From Kiritimatiellia bacterium (lineage in GTDB: Bacteria > Verrucomicrobiota > Kiritimatiellia > RFP12 > UBA3636): a stretch of 8,451 nucleotides of DNA. Each line of letters opens with the position of its first letter. The first letter of the stretch is position 1. The stretch lies in NCBI GenBank assembly GCA_016295275.1, contig JAEDLN010000101.1, forward strand, positions 1 to 8,451. The letters run 5' to 3'. Shown piece after piece: positions 1 to 6,475 of the stretch. The translations under genes were made by a program, and so were the position numbers. The notes beneath the pieces were generated by a model. The model had not been told where the DNA came from, made no database searches, and saw only the letters and a list, made by a program, of their open reading frames with translations.

Positions 1-20
1 GCACGGCCACGGGACGATGC

Positions 21-62
21 GGCGCGATAGGGACATCGCGCCCTACCGCCAAGCCACACGAG
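21..62. repeat. REP-like palindromic repeat, copy 1
   Basis: This 42-bp unit begins with a perfect inverted repeat, GGCGCGAT (21-28) and ATCGCGCC (35-42), around a 6-base loop. A non-palindromic tail with the word CTACCGCCAAGCC follows. A second copy lies 89 bp downstream and matches at 38 of 42 positions. An extragenic palindrome with a conserved tail, repeated close together just past an operon end, resembles REP/BIME-type elements. That class is inferred from structure only. Confidence 0.7.
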
Positions 63-109
63 GAGGGGCGCGGCGAGGGCAAAGCCGCGCACCGCGCTGA
101 TGGCGCGGC

Positions 110-151
110 GGCGCGATGGAGACATCGCGTCCTACCGCCAAGCCGCACGAG
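110..151. repeat. REP-like palindromic repeat, copy 2
   Basis: This is the second copy of the 42-bp unit, differing from copy 1 at four positions. The left arm GGCGCGAT (110-117) faces ATCGCGTC (124-131). The single arm change, C to T, leaves a G-T pair, so the hairpin survives as a wobble in plus-strand RNA. The loop also differs (GGAGAC against AGGGAC). The tail is conserved apart from one base. Confidence 0.7.
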
Positions 152-296
152 TGGTGCGCACGGCCACGGGGCGCGGCGGCGGGGGGCGGTGCGACGGTGC
201 GCATGGCGATGGGACACGGGCGATGGGCACGGCCACGGGATCGCGCCACGATGCGCACTGCGGGGCAGGCGGGCGGTGCGCTGCCACACTGTTCCA

Positions 297-1046
297 TTAG
301 CGGGGCTGAGGCACCCAAGTCGTCGATGCGATGATATGATCGGAGCCGGTTGCGGAAGAAACGCGGTGGAGGTATGTCTCCGGTTCTGTCTTTTGGAGGA
401 AACAGGAGATGGTTTCCCCGTAGAGCGTTTCGGTCCGGAAGTTGATTTCGAAATCGCGGATCTGATGTGTTTCCAAGAGTTCCCGGGGCATATCTTCAAG
501 CATCCAAGAGACGTAGAAGACGTTGTTGACGTGTCCGTTCGGATCGATATTGCTGTGCAAGGTCCGGTATTGTCCGACAGGTTTTTCGTCGGGGTTTGCG
601 GGGTAGCGGAGGCGCGAGAAGGTTTCGGACTCGGGGAAGAGCTCCGGATGAGGCGCATCGAACGTCGTGACTTCGGCGGGGATACGGACGGGCCGGCGCG
701 TCCGAGGATCGAGCATCATCCAGCGAGAAACGCCGAAGCCGCAAGGACTTCCATCGGCGAAGGTGATGATGAAATCGCGCAAAGCAAAAAGACCATGGAC
801 GCCGTAGGGATGGGTTTCGATCCGGATTTCTTCGTGTGCCTTTGGGTAGCGCGTCATGCGCACATGTAGCTGGGCGAGCACCCAAGCGCCGCGGGTCCCA
901 TCGGCGGGATCGATCAGAGGAAAATCGAAGCCGCATTCGGCCGCATGGACGGATGCCGTTTCCTGCAAGAGATTGAGCAATTGCGGAAAGGCGAGGATCC
1001 CGCTTGGCGTGCATTCGTAAATCCGGATTTTGTAGGTATACAGCAT
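297..1046 (-). CDS. Acyl-ACP thioesterase (FatA/FatB-type double hotdog)
   Basis: This 249-residue cytosolic protein should hydrolyse acyl-ACP to free fatty acid and ACP, ending or diverting fatty acid synthesis. The N-terminal hotdog (about 1-130) has the family signature around WVLAQLHVRMTRYP (65-78) and the acyl-chain region beginning SVHAAECGF. The second hotdog carries the catalytic stretch N166-I-D-P-N-G-H-V-N-N175. D168, N170 and H172 match the Asp/Asn/His set of plant FatB enzymes. Length is normal for bacterial members. The start follows an AGGA ribosome site 8 bases upstream and lies 15 bp after the recD2 stop, so it is the last gene of the operon. A generic 4-hydroxybenzoyl-CoA-type thioesterase is less likely, because two fused hotdogs are present. 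Substrate chain length cannot be read from sequence. Confidence 0.9.
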   Translation of the reverse strand: MLYTYKIRIYECTPSGILAFPQLLNLLQETASVHAAECGFDFPLIDPADGTRGAWVLAQLHVRMTRYPKAHEEIRIETHPYGVHGLFALRDFIITFADGSPCGFGVSRWMMLDPRTRRPVRIPAEVTTFDAPHPELFPESETFSRLRYPANPDEKPVGQYRTLHSNIDPNGHVNNVFYVSWMLEDMPRELLETHQIRDFEINFRTETLYGETISCFLQKTEPETYLHRVSSATGSDHIIASTTWVPQPR

Positions 1047-1061
1047 GGGGAATTCCTGTCG

Positions 1062-3293
1062 TTATTTGTTTTCGGCGACGATTTGATTGGCGGGAAGATG
1101 GTTCGCATGCTGCAGGCGCAATGCGAGGGCGGTTTGTCGCTGAAGCGGATCGGTTGTGCGGATGGCGGTCGAAATGGCTTTCGGATCGCCGACGATGCAA
1201 ACGAGTTTTTTGCCGCGTGTGATAGCCGTATAGAGAAGATTTCGCTGGAGCAAGGTGTAGGCGTGATAGGACATGACCACGACGACGGCGGGATATTCGG
1301 AGCCTTGCGACTTGTGGATGGTTGTTGCGTAGGCGAGATCGAGGTCGGCCAGTTCCGCAGCGGTGTAAGCGATCACGCGATCGTCGAAAGCGATCGAGAG
1401 CGTTTGCGAACGCAAATCGATATCTTGAATGAATCCGACATCGCCGTTGAAGACGTTTTTATCGTAATCATTGCGCCGTTGCATGACGCGATCGCCTCGC
1501 CGGTATTCGTGGATGCCGTATCGGATTCCGGAGCGCACGGGATTGAGTTTCGCCTGCAGGATATCGTTGTAGGTATCGATACCGATTGCGCCTTGCCGCA
1601 TTGGCGAAAGGAGCTGAATGTCCTTTTGGGGATCGAGATTGAATTTGCGGGGAATCCGGTCGCAGATCAGACGTGTGACGGAATCCGCGATTTGTTCGGG
1701 GGTTTCGCAAGGGACGAAGAAAAAATCGGGAAATGGGGGGCTGCCGGGAGGCGGGGAGACAAAAGGCAGACCATGGTTGACGCGGTGGGCGTTTTGAACG
1801 ATGCCGGAATCCTGTTTTTGCCGGAAGATTTCATCGAGCCGTGTCACGGGCACGAGTTTGGAGTCGATGATATCGCGCAGGACGTTTCCGGGGCCGACGG
1901 ACGGGAGCTGATCGACATCGCCGACGATTACGAGCGAAGACGTAGGCGGAATGGCGGCGAGCAGGCTGGCGGCGAGTTCGATATCGAGCATCGAGCTCTC
2001 GTCGATGACGAACGTATCGGCGTGGACGGGGTTTTCCGCGTGATAGGCAAACCGGTGTTCGTTGGGGAGGTATTTCAGCAGGCGATGGATGGTTTGAGCC
2101 TGCAAGCCCGTCGATTCGGACAAGCGATGGGCGGCTCTTCCGGTTGGAGCGAGCAAGCGGATGGAGCGACCCTTAGCGCCCCAAATCAGGCAGAGTGCCC
2201 GAACGATGGTGGTTTTACCGACGCCGGGACCGCCGGTAATCACGGAGACCTTGTTGGTCAGTGCCATGGAAACGGCTTGGCTTTGCAGGGGGGCGAGGCG
2301 GAAGGAGAGTTTTCCGGCGACCCAATCGATTGCGGCATCGGCCTTGATTGCCGGGAAAGGATCCCGCGTATCGATGAGGGTAATCAGGCGTGCCGCCACG
2401 GAGCGTTCTGCCCGGTGGAGGTAATTCAGATAGATTCGTCCGCCGTCATCGACGAGGTGATTGTCGGCGAGTTCACCGGCAAGCGCCTCTTGGATGATGG
2501 CCATTTCGATGGAGAGTTTGTCGGCGGCCTGCAGGAGGAGGTTTTGCGTTTCGCAGAAGCAGTGGCCCTCGTTGGCGAGTTCTTGGAGCGTGTAATGGAT
2601 TCCGGCCCGGGCGCGGTAGGGGGAGTCTTTTGGAATGCCGAGTTTTCCCGCAATTTCATCGGCCTTCCGGAAGCCGATACCATCGACATCGACGCAAAGC
2701 TGGTATGGGTTGTGTTTGACGCGGGCGATGGTATGTTCGCCGTAGCGCTTGTAGATTTTGGTGGACATGGCGGTTGTAATGCCATGACCTTGGAGAAAGA
2801 GCATGATTTCGCGGGTATCCTCGTTTTCCGCGAACGCCTTTTTCAGCTGGCGGGCGCGTGCCTTGCCGATCCCGGGAACTTCTGCGAGCCGTCCGGATTC
2901 CTTTTCGAGGATTCGCAGCGTATCGGCGCCGAATCGATCGACGATTCGTTTGGCGAAATTCGGACCGATTCCCTTGAAGATGCCGCTGGAAAGATAATGG
3001 ACGATGCCTTCGGCGGACGTCGGCTCGATGCAGGAGATGGAAGCGGCCTCGAATTGGAGACCATGGACGGGATGCCGCATCCAATGTCCGGAGCATCGAA
3101 TGGTTTCGCCCGGCCATGCGACGGGGCAGGTGCCCTTGATGACGACCACCTGTTGACCGTATGCGGAGACCTCTTCAAGCGCCACCTTTGCGATCAGAAA
3201 TCCGTTTTGTTCGTTATGGTGAAGGACGGATTGGATGGTTCCCTTGAGGGTTTCCGCGTTCGGATCGCAATTGGGCGGAGGGGATTTGTTCAT
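1062..3293 (-). CDS. recD2: RecD2 family ATP-dependent DNA helicase
   Basis: This 743-residue SF1B helicase should move 5' to 3' on single-stranded DNA and act in repair or replication-fork maintenance. RecD2 is the stand-alone relative of RecD found in bacteria that may lack RecBCD. An N-terminal OB-like domain (about 16-92) precedes three helix-hairpin-helix GIG motifs (108-110, 141-143, 205-207). The canonical NPYQL...VDGIGF stretch is present. Walker A is GGPGVGKTT (354-362, K360), the DExx box is V-I-D-E-S-S-M (D431, E432), and motif V-like HKSQGSE has K661. YTAITR ends at R693 in the C-terminal UvrD-like domain. I chose the ATG at 3293 over the longer frame to 3404 because AGGAG lies 8 bases upstream. 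It also overlaps the deacylase stop as ATGA, and family homology begins only after residue 15. Confidence 0.95.
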   Translation of the reverse strand: MNKSPPPNCDPNAETLKGTIQSVLHHNEQNGFLIAKVALEEVSAYGQQVVVIKGTCPVAWPGETIRCSGHWMRHPVHGLQFEAASISCIEPTSAEGIVHYLSSGIFKGIGPNFAKRIVDRFGADTLRILEKESGRLAEVPGIGKARARQLKKAFAENEDTREIMLFLQGHGITTAMSTKIYKRYGEHTIARVKHNPYQLCVDVDGIGFRKADEIAGKLGIPKDSPYRARAGIHYTLQELANEGHCFCETQNLLLQAADKLSIEMAIIQEALAGELADNHLVDDGGRIYLNYLHRAERSVAARLITLIDTRDPFPAIKADAAIDWVAGKLSFRLAPLQSQAVSMALTNKVSVITGGPGVGKTTIVRALCLIWGAKGRSIRLLAPTGRAAHRLSESTGLQAQTIHRLLKYLPNEHRFAYHAENPVHADTFVIDESSMLDIELAASLLAAIPPTSSLVIVGDVDQLPSVGPGNVLRDIIDSKLVPVTRLDEIFRQKQDSGIVQNAHRVNHGLPFVSPPPGSPPFPDFFFVPCETPEQIADSVTRLICDRIPRKFNLDPQKDIQLLSPMRQGAIGIDTYNDILQAKLNPVRSGIRYGIHEYRRGDRVMQRRNDYDKNVFNGDVGFIQDIDLRSQTLSIAFDDRVIAYTAAELADLDLAYATTIHKSQGSEYPAVVVVMSYHAYTLLQRNLLYTAITRGKKLVCIVGDPKAISTAIRTTDPLQRQTALALRLQHANHLPANQIVAENK

Positions 3294-3778
3294 CGTTCCG
3301 GCTCCTGTTCCGCATCGGCCTCTCGGACACCGAGGATGGATTTGAGAAGCGCCGGCGCGATCTTCACGAAAAGCCCCCGTTGGCCGCCGTTGATACAGAT
3401 CCAATCCAATTCGAAAATGGAATGCTGAGCGTAGATGGAAACGCGTTTCCGGAAGCCGAAGGGGGAAGTTCCGCCGCAGTGGTAGCCGCTATGGCGTTCC
3501 GCTTCCGGAACGGGGCAGAGCTCGACGGATTTTTCGCCGAGAAAGCGGGCCAGTTTTTTGGTTGAGATTTCCCGGTCGCCGTGCATCAGCATGATAAAGG
3601 GCTTTCCGGCGGCGGTTTTGAGGACGATTGTCTTGACGATCCGATGTTCGTCGATTCCCAGTTCACGCGCCGCCTGCGCCGTACCGCCATGGTCGACATA
3701 CTTGTATTGCTGCGCGATAAAATCGGCTTTTGCGGCCTTCAGTTGCCGCAAAGCGGGTGTCATGGGAAGATCGGACAT
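3290..3778 (-). CDS. ybaK: YbaK/EbsC-type Cys-tRNA(Pro) deacylase
   Basis: This 162-residue YbaK-fold protein should act in trans as a proofreading hydrolase, clearing tRNA(Pro) that prolyl-tRNA synthetase has mischarged with cysteine. Family hallmarks seen are V48-K49-T50 (K49 matches the key lysine of H. influenzae YbaK), the glycine-rich GGTSPFG at 102-108 (GGxSPxG in the family), and NGGQRG at 130-135 near the C-terminus. MTPAL starts at residue 6 and matches the usual YbaK N-terminus, so the true start may be the ATG at 3763. Neither start has a visible ribosome site. It sits 10 bp after the pseudouridine synthase and overlaps recD2 by four bases. The ProX or INS subfamily of the same fold is possible, but the motif spacing favours YbaK. 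Confidence 0.9.
   Translation of the reverse strand: MSDLPMTPALRQLKAAKADFIAQQYKYVDHGGTAQAARELGIDEHRIVKTIVLKTAAGKPFIMLMHGDREISTKKLARFLGEKSVELCPVPEAERHSGYHCGGTSPFGFRKRVSIYAQHSIFELDWICINGGQRGLFVKIAPALLKSILGVREADAEQEPER
3302..3306 (-). promoter_or_regulatory. Ribosome binding site fixing the recD2 start
   Basis: AGGAG on the minus strand lies 8 bases before the ATG at 3293, inside the last codons of the deacylase gene. This is the clearest Shine-Dalgarno in the window. Together with the ATGA stop/start overlap it points to coupled translation of the deacylase and recD2, and it rules against the longer upstream start. Confidence 0.8.
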
Positions 3779-3788
3779 TTTGGAAGAG

Positions 3789-4655
3789 CTATTCGAGGCG
3801 GAGAATTCCGAGCCAGCGGTGGAAATCTTGCGGGACGGGTGAAAAGACGCTCAGTTTCCCACCCGGTTTGAGGGGGTGCGGAAACTCGAGTTCGACGGCA
3901 TGAAGGAGCGGATACGTGAGATTGAGAAGACGCGGATCCTCGACGATTTTCGGGCCGTACTGCTGATCGCCCACGACGGGATGGCGTGCCATAGCCAGGT
4001 GGCGGCGGATCTGGTGGGGCCGTCCCGTTTCGATGCGGACGGACAAATGGGAAGCCAGCTTGTTGCCGCGCAGACAGTGAACATTGGAGAGGGCGCGTTC
4101 GCCATCCAGGGGGAGGTCGATTGTGGAGGAAACGGCGTCCCACTTTCCATAGACGACGGTCCGATAGGTTTTGCTGACGAGATGTTCCTTAAACGTCCGT
4201 ACGACTGCTTCGTGCGCTTCGGGCGTTTTGGAGAACAGGAGGCATCCGGTCGTATCGCGATCGAGGCGGTGCGAGGCTTGCAGTTCTGCGATTCCGGTTT
4301 GCGTGCGAAGGAGTGTTTCAAGGGAGAATTCGGCCTCATTGACGACGATTCCGCGTGGTTTGTCGGCAACGAGGAAAAATTCGTCTTCAAAGAGGATGCC
4401 GACCTTTTTGGGGCGGTTGGAACGGGCAGTCGGAGAAGGAGCGAATCCGGCCAGGGTGACATGTGCGCCGGCGTGGAGGCGGTGATGGGCCATCCAGATG
4501 CATTGTCCGTTCACGCGCACGATCCGGGCGTCGATTTGCTGTTTCGCGGCCCGTTTCGAGACACCGAGATGTGTAGCGAGGAAATCCTGCAAGGAAATTC
4601 CTTCCTCGCTACGGGCGACAAGAAGATTTTTCTGGCTTTTTGGCAGAGGTTTCAT
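3789..4655 (-). CDS. RluA-family RNA pseudouridine synthase with S4 domain
   Basis: This 288-residue enzyme should isomerise uridine to pseudouridine in rRNA or tRNA. An S4 RNA-binding domain (about 18-70, with RIVRVNG) is joined to a catalytic domain. The catalytic motif is H129-R-L-D-R-D-T-T-G137, with D132 as the predicted nucleophile; the family consensus is HRLDxxTSG. The second hallmark is TGRPHQIRRHLA...HPVVGDQQYG near 210-234. DKPRGIVVNE replaces the usual DKPxGLVVHP, a mild divergence. The RluC/RluD/RluA subgroup, and so the target uridine, cannot be decided. I chose the ATG at 4655 because the frame's alternative GTG at 4724 would overlap the predicted promoter and add residues unlike an S4 protein. 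It is the first gene of the operon, with a leader of about 50 bases and no visible Shine-Dalgarno. Confidence 0.9.
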   Translation of the reverse strand: MKPLPKSQKNLLVARSEEGISLQDFLATHLGVSKRAAKQQIDARIVRVNGQCIWMAHHRLHAGAHVTLAGFAPSPTARSNRPKKVGILFEDEFFLVADKPRGIVVNEAEFSLETLLRTQTGIAELQASHRLDRDTTGCLLFSKTPEAHEAVVRTFKEHLVSKTYRTVVYGKWDAVSSTIDLPLDGERALSNVHCLRGNKLASHLSVRIETGRPHQIRRHLAMARHPVVGDQQYGPKIVEDPRLLNLTYPLLHAVELEFPHPLKPGGKLSVFSPVPQDFHRWLGILRLE

Positions 4656-4714
4656 AGGCGTTCGGTCTAGCACAAAAAAGAGCGGTAGTCGGAAACAGCG
4701 ATCCGCTCGGCGGG

Positions 4715-4743
4715 AGTATAGCACAAAGCGGGCGTTTTGGACA
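4715..4743 (-). promoter_or_regulatory. Extended -10 promoter of the four-gene operon
   Basis: On the minus strand TATACT (4720-4715) is preceded directly by TGC (4723-4721), forming an extended -10 (TGn-TATAAT type). A weak -35, TGTCCA (4743-4738, 3 of 6), lies 17 bases upstream. Transcription would begin near 4708 and run into the pseudouridine synthase, deacylase, recD2 and thioesterase. The position is just past the ruvC stop, where a new transcription unit would be expected. Confidence 0.5.
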
Positions 4744-4783
4744 CATCCGGATGATCGTCATGGGACGAAAAGCGGCGAATGTC

Positions 4784-5422
4784 TCAGCCGAGGGCGGCGA
4801 AACGCCGTGCATGCAGATGAGCAAGTGCGATTGCGAGGGCGTCGGCGGCGTCTTCCTGCGGGAGTTCCGGGAGAGAAAAGAGTCGCATGACCATTCGTTG
4901 CATATCGCTTTTTGTGGCGCCGCCGCCACCGGTCAGGGCCTTTTTGACGCGTGTAGGCGAGTATTCTGCGGGGTTCAGAGAATGTTCGGCGCAGGTTTCG
5001 ACCACAACGCCGCGGGCGTGACCGAGGATCAAGGAGGTTTTGGCGTTTTTGAGGAAAAAGATACCTTCCATCGCCGCCTCATCCGGATTCCATTGTTCGA
5101 TGTATTCGGCAAGGGTTTTCCGGATATGGACGAGGCATTCGCCCATGGAGCGGTTGGCGGGGTTTCGAATCGGGCGCAGATCGAGGCAGCGCTCCGTCCG
5201 GCCGTCCGATTCGAGAATTGCGATTCCGGTCGAGCGCAGCGAGGTATCGATGCCGAGGATGCGGAGAGGTTTTTCCGGCGACGGGCATAAAAAGACCCCC
5301 GTTTTCCGTTCGCTGCGATGCAGCGTCCGGGAAGCGGGGGAGGGACCTACCCGATTGGATTCGGCGGCGTGCTTTGCGAGAAAGCGCTCAACGAAACGGA
5401 CGTCGAATCGACGGGATGCCAT
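4784..5422 (-). CDS. ruvC: RuvC Holliday junction resolvase, start unresolved (5422 or 5288)
   Basis: RuvC is the metal-dependent endonuclease that resolves Holliday junctions with RuvAB. The conserved body begins ILGIDTS and ends EDAADALAIALAHLH. All four acidic catalytic residues are present: D in GID, E in MEGIFF, and two D in EDAADA, with E. coli spacing. LGHARG and a GGGGATK loop are also seen. The only in-frame standard start is the ATG at 5422, giving 212 residues with about 48 extra at the front and a terminator hairpin inside the frame. RuvC normally starts a few residues before ILGID. The well-placed ATG at 5288 (MPVAGK...) is out of frame by one base. Dropping one A from the five-base run at 5270-5274 would give MPVAGKPLRILGID and 167 residues, the family length. 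A sequencing indel, a programmed +1 shift or an extended protein are all possible. No ruvA or ruvB is adjacent. Confidence 0.85.
   Translation of the reverse strand: MASRRFDVRFVERFLAKHAAESNRVGPSPASRTLHRSERKTGVFLCPSPEKPLRILGIDTSLRSTGIAILESDGRTERCLDLRPIRNPANRSMGECLVHIRKTLAEYIEQWNPDEAAMEGIFFLKNAKTSLILGHARGVVVETCAEHSLNPAEYSPTRVKKALTGGGGATKSDMQRMVMRLFSLPELPQEDAADALAIALAHLHARRFAALG
5289..5340 (-). terminator. Intrinsic terminator of etfBA, abutting the ruvC start
   Basis: On the minus strand a long hairpin is followed at once by TCTTTTT. The outer stem is CCCCCG (5340-5335) with CGGGGG (5301-5296). Short UU/AA and CCG/CGG pairings follow, separated by mismatches. The inner stem is CGCTGC (5325-5320) with GCAGCG (5316-5311) around a 3-base loop, giving about 17 pairs in all. 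It lies about 110 bases past the etfA stop. On the plus strand no T-tract follows, so the direction is minus. The ATG at 5288 follows the last T. Confidence 0.85.
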
Positions 5423-5446
5423 GGCGGGCGTATGATACTGCGGTTT

Positions 5447-6442
5447 CTACGCCTTGCGTGCCTGGAGCTGTTTGACGAGCTCGGGAACGATGGCATTGAG
5501 GTCTCCGACGATGCCGATATCCGCGACTTCGAAAATAGGTGCGGAAGGATCCTTGTTGATCGCGACGATCGTATCGGAGGACTGCATGCCGGCGAGGTGT
5601 TGGATAGCGCCGGAGATGCCGACGGCGATGTAGAGTTTCGGGCAAACCGTCTTACCGGTCTGGCCGACTTGGTGCAAGTGGGAAATCCAGCCTGCGTCGA
5701 CGGTTGCGCGGGAAGCGCCGATGCCTGCGTCGAGTTCCTTTGCAAGGGTCCGGATCATGTCGAATTTTTCGGCGCTTCCGAGACCGCGGCCGCCGGAAAC
5801 GATGATTTTGGCTTCGGCGAGGTTGACGTCGGCGCCGCCCTCGGTGACGGCCTTGATGCGCTTCATGCGGCAAGGCACGGCGGAAAGCTCGACGGGGACG
5901 GAGACGATTTCGCCCTGTTCGTTATCGGAGATGCGGTTTTTCTTGAAGACGTTGGAGCGGACGGTCGCCATCTGCGGACGATGATCGGGGCAGGTGATGG
6001 TCGCCATGATATTGCCGCCGAAAGCGGGGCGTGTCTGGAGCAGGTAGCCCTTTTCGGTATCGAAGTCGAGCTGCGTGCAGTCGGCCGTCAAGCCCGTGTG
6101 GAGGACGGAAGCGACGGTCGGCGCGAGGGAGCGACCGATTGTCGTGGCGCCGAAGAGGACGGCCTCGGGAGCGAAATCGCGGACGGCCTTGCAGAACGCG
6201 GCGGTCTCGTAATCGTTTTGGTAGTAGGCGAATTGCGGGGCGTCCAGGGTATAGACCTTCTTGGCGCCGTAGTTGAACAGTTCCTGTGCGAAGGGGGCAC
6301 CATTTTCGGAGAGGACGACGGCGGCCAGCGTGTAGCCGCTCTTTTCGGCCAATTCCGTACCTTTGGAGAGGAGTTCGTAGACGACGGACTCCATTTTGCC
6401 ATCGCGCTGTTCGGCGAAAACCCAAATTTCTTTGTTGCTCAT
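5447..6442 (-). CDS. etfA: Electron transfer flavoprotein, alpha subunit
   Basis: The 331-residue alpha subunit of the EtfAB heterodimer carries FAD and passes electrons between flavin dehydrogenases and another carrier. The N-terminal domain (about 1-190) has the Rossmann-like EtfA/B fold. The C-terminal FAD domain shows SGGRGLG (216-222, with the flavin-contacting Arg219), GASRATVDAGW (242-252), QVGQTGKT (258-265), YIAVGISGAIQH (271-282) and NKDPSAPIFEVAD (296-308). These are all canonical. The C-terminal blocks closely resemble Clostridium-type EtfA partnering butyryl-CoA dehydrogenase (from memory, not aligned). The start lies 33 bp after etfB with no visible Shine-Dalgarno; the leader is pyrimidine-rich. 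Confidence 0.96.
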   Translation of the reverse strand: MSNKEIWVFAEQRDGKMESVVYELLSKGTELAEKSGYTLAAVVLSENGAPFAQELFNYGAKKVYTLDAPQFAYYQNDYETAAFCKAVRDFAPEAVLFGATTIGRSLAPTVASVLHTGLTADCTQLDFDTEKGYLLQTRPAFGGNIMATITCPDHRPQMATVRSNVFKKNRISDNEQGEIVSVPVELSAVPCRMKRIKAVTEGGADVNLAEAKIIVSGGRGLGSAEKFDMIRTLAKELDAGIGASRATVDAGWISHLHQVGQTGKTVCPKLYIAVGISGAIQHLAGMQSSDTIVAINKDPSAPIFEVADIGIVGDLNAIVPELVKQLQARKA

Positions 6443-6475
6443 AACGAAATCGAAAGAAAGGAAAATGAAAGCGGA

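Larger units (their letters stand above)
1..239. repeat. Three exact copies of a 13-mer, GCACGGCCACGGG
   Basis: The 13-mer GCACGGCCACGGG occurs exactly at 1-13, 158-170 and 227-239. The first copy stands just before palindromic repeat 1, and the second just after palindromic repeat 2. The third is followed by a short segment that again contains CGCGCCACGATGCG, loosely like the material after copy 1. The arrangement suggests a composite repeat that has expanded and decayed. No function is evident. Confidence 0.65.
1..296. other. GC-rich repeat-filled intergenic region, no credible gene
   Basis: This stretch downstream of the thioesterase stop is very GC-rich and built of repeated words. Open frames cross it on both strands, but their translations are low-complexity Arg/Ala/Pro/Gly runs that follow the repeats, and none has a ribosome binding site or a recognisable domain. 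No hairpin followed by a T-tract was found, so no intrinsic terminator for the upstream minus-strand operon is visible here. The repeats are listed separately. The left edge is cut by the window, so an array may continue outside. Confidence 0.7.

Noticed and set aside
1..296. A CRISPR array in the left-end repeats
   Set aside because: The repeats are imperfect, unevenly spaced and internally palindromic with conserved flanks. There is no regular repeat-spacer pattern.
43..318. A 91-codon minus-strand frame in the GC-rich repeats
   Set aside because: Its translation is Arg/Ala/Pro-rich, follows the repeats and overlaps the thioesterase stop. It has no ribosome site.
189..869. A 226-codon plus-strand frame across the repeat region and thioesterase
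   Set aside because: It is antisense shadow of the thioesterase fused to low-complexity repeat translation. It ends at a single CTA codon of the sense gene.
3294..3404. A longer RecD2 N-terminus starting at 3404
   Set aside because: The extra 37 residues overlap the deacylase coding sequence and do not resemble RecD2. The AGGAG site and ATGA overlap support 3293.
945..3428. An 827-codon plus-strand open frame opposite recD2 and part of the thioesterase
   Set aside because: It is codon-aligned with the sense genes, so it stays open simply because TTA, CTA and TCA (which read as stops on the other strand) are avoided there. Its translation has no recognisable domain, and recD2 motifs are complete on the minus strand.
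4656..4724. A longer pseudouridine synthase from a GTG at 4724
   Set aside because: The extension covers the predicted -10 box and does not resemble an S4-domain N-terminus.
5079..5288. A separate 69-codon gene from the ATG at 5288
   Set aside because: It lies entirely on the ruvC coding region in another frame. Only its first six codons make sense, and those as a ruvC start after a one-base shift.
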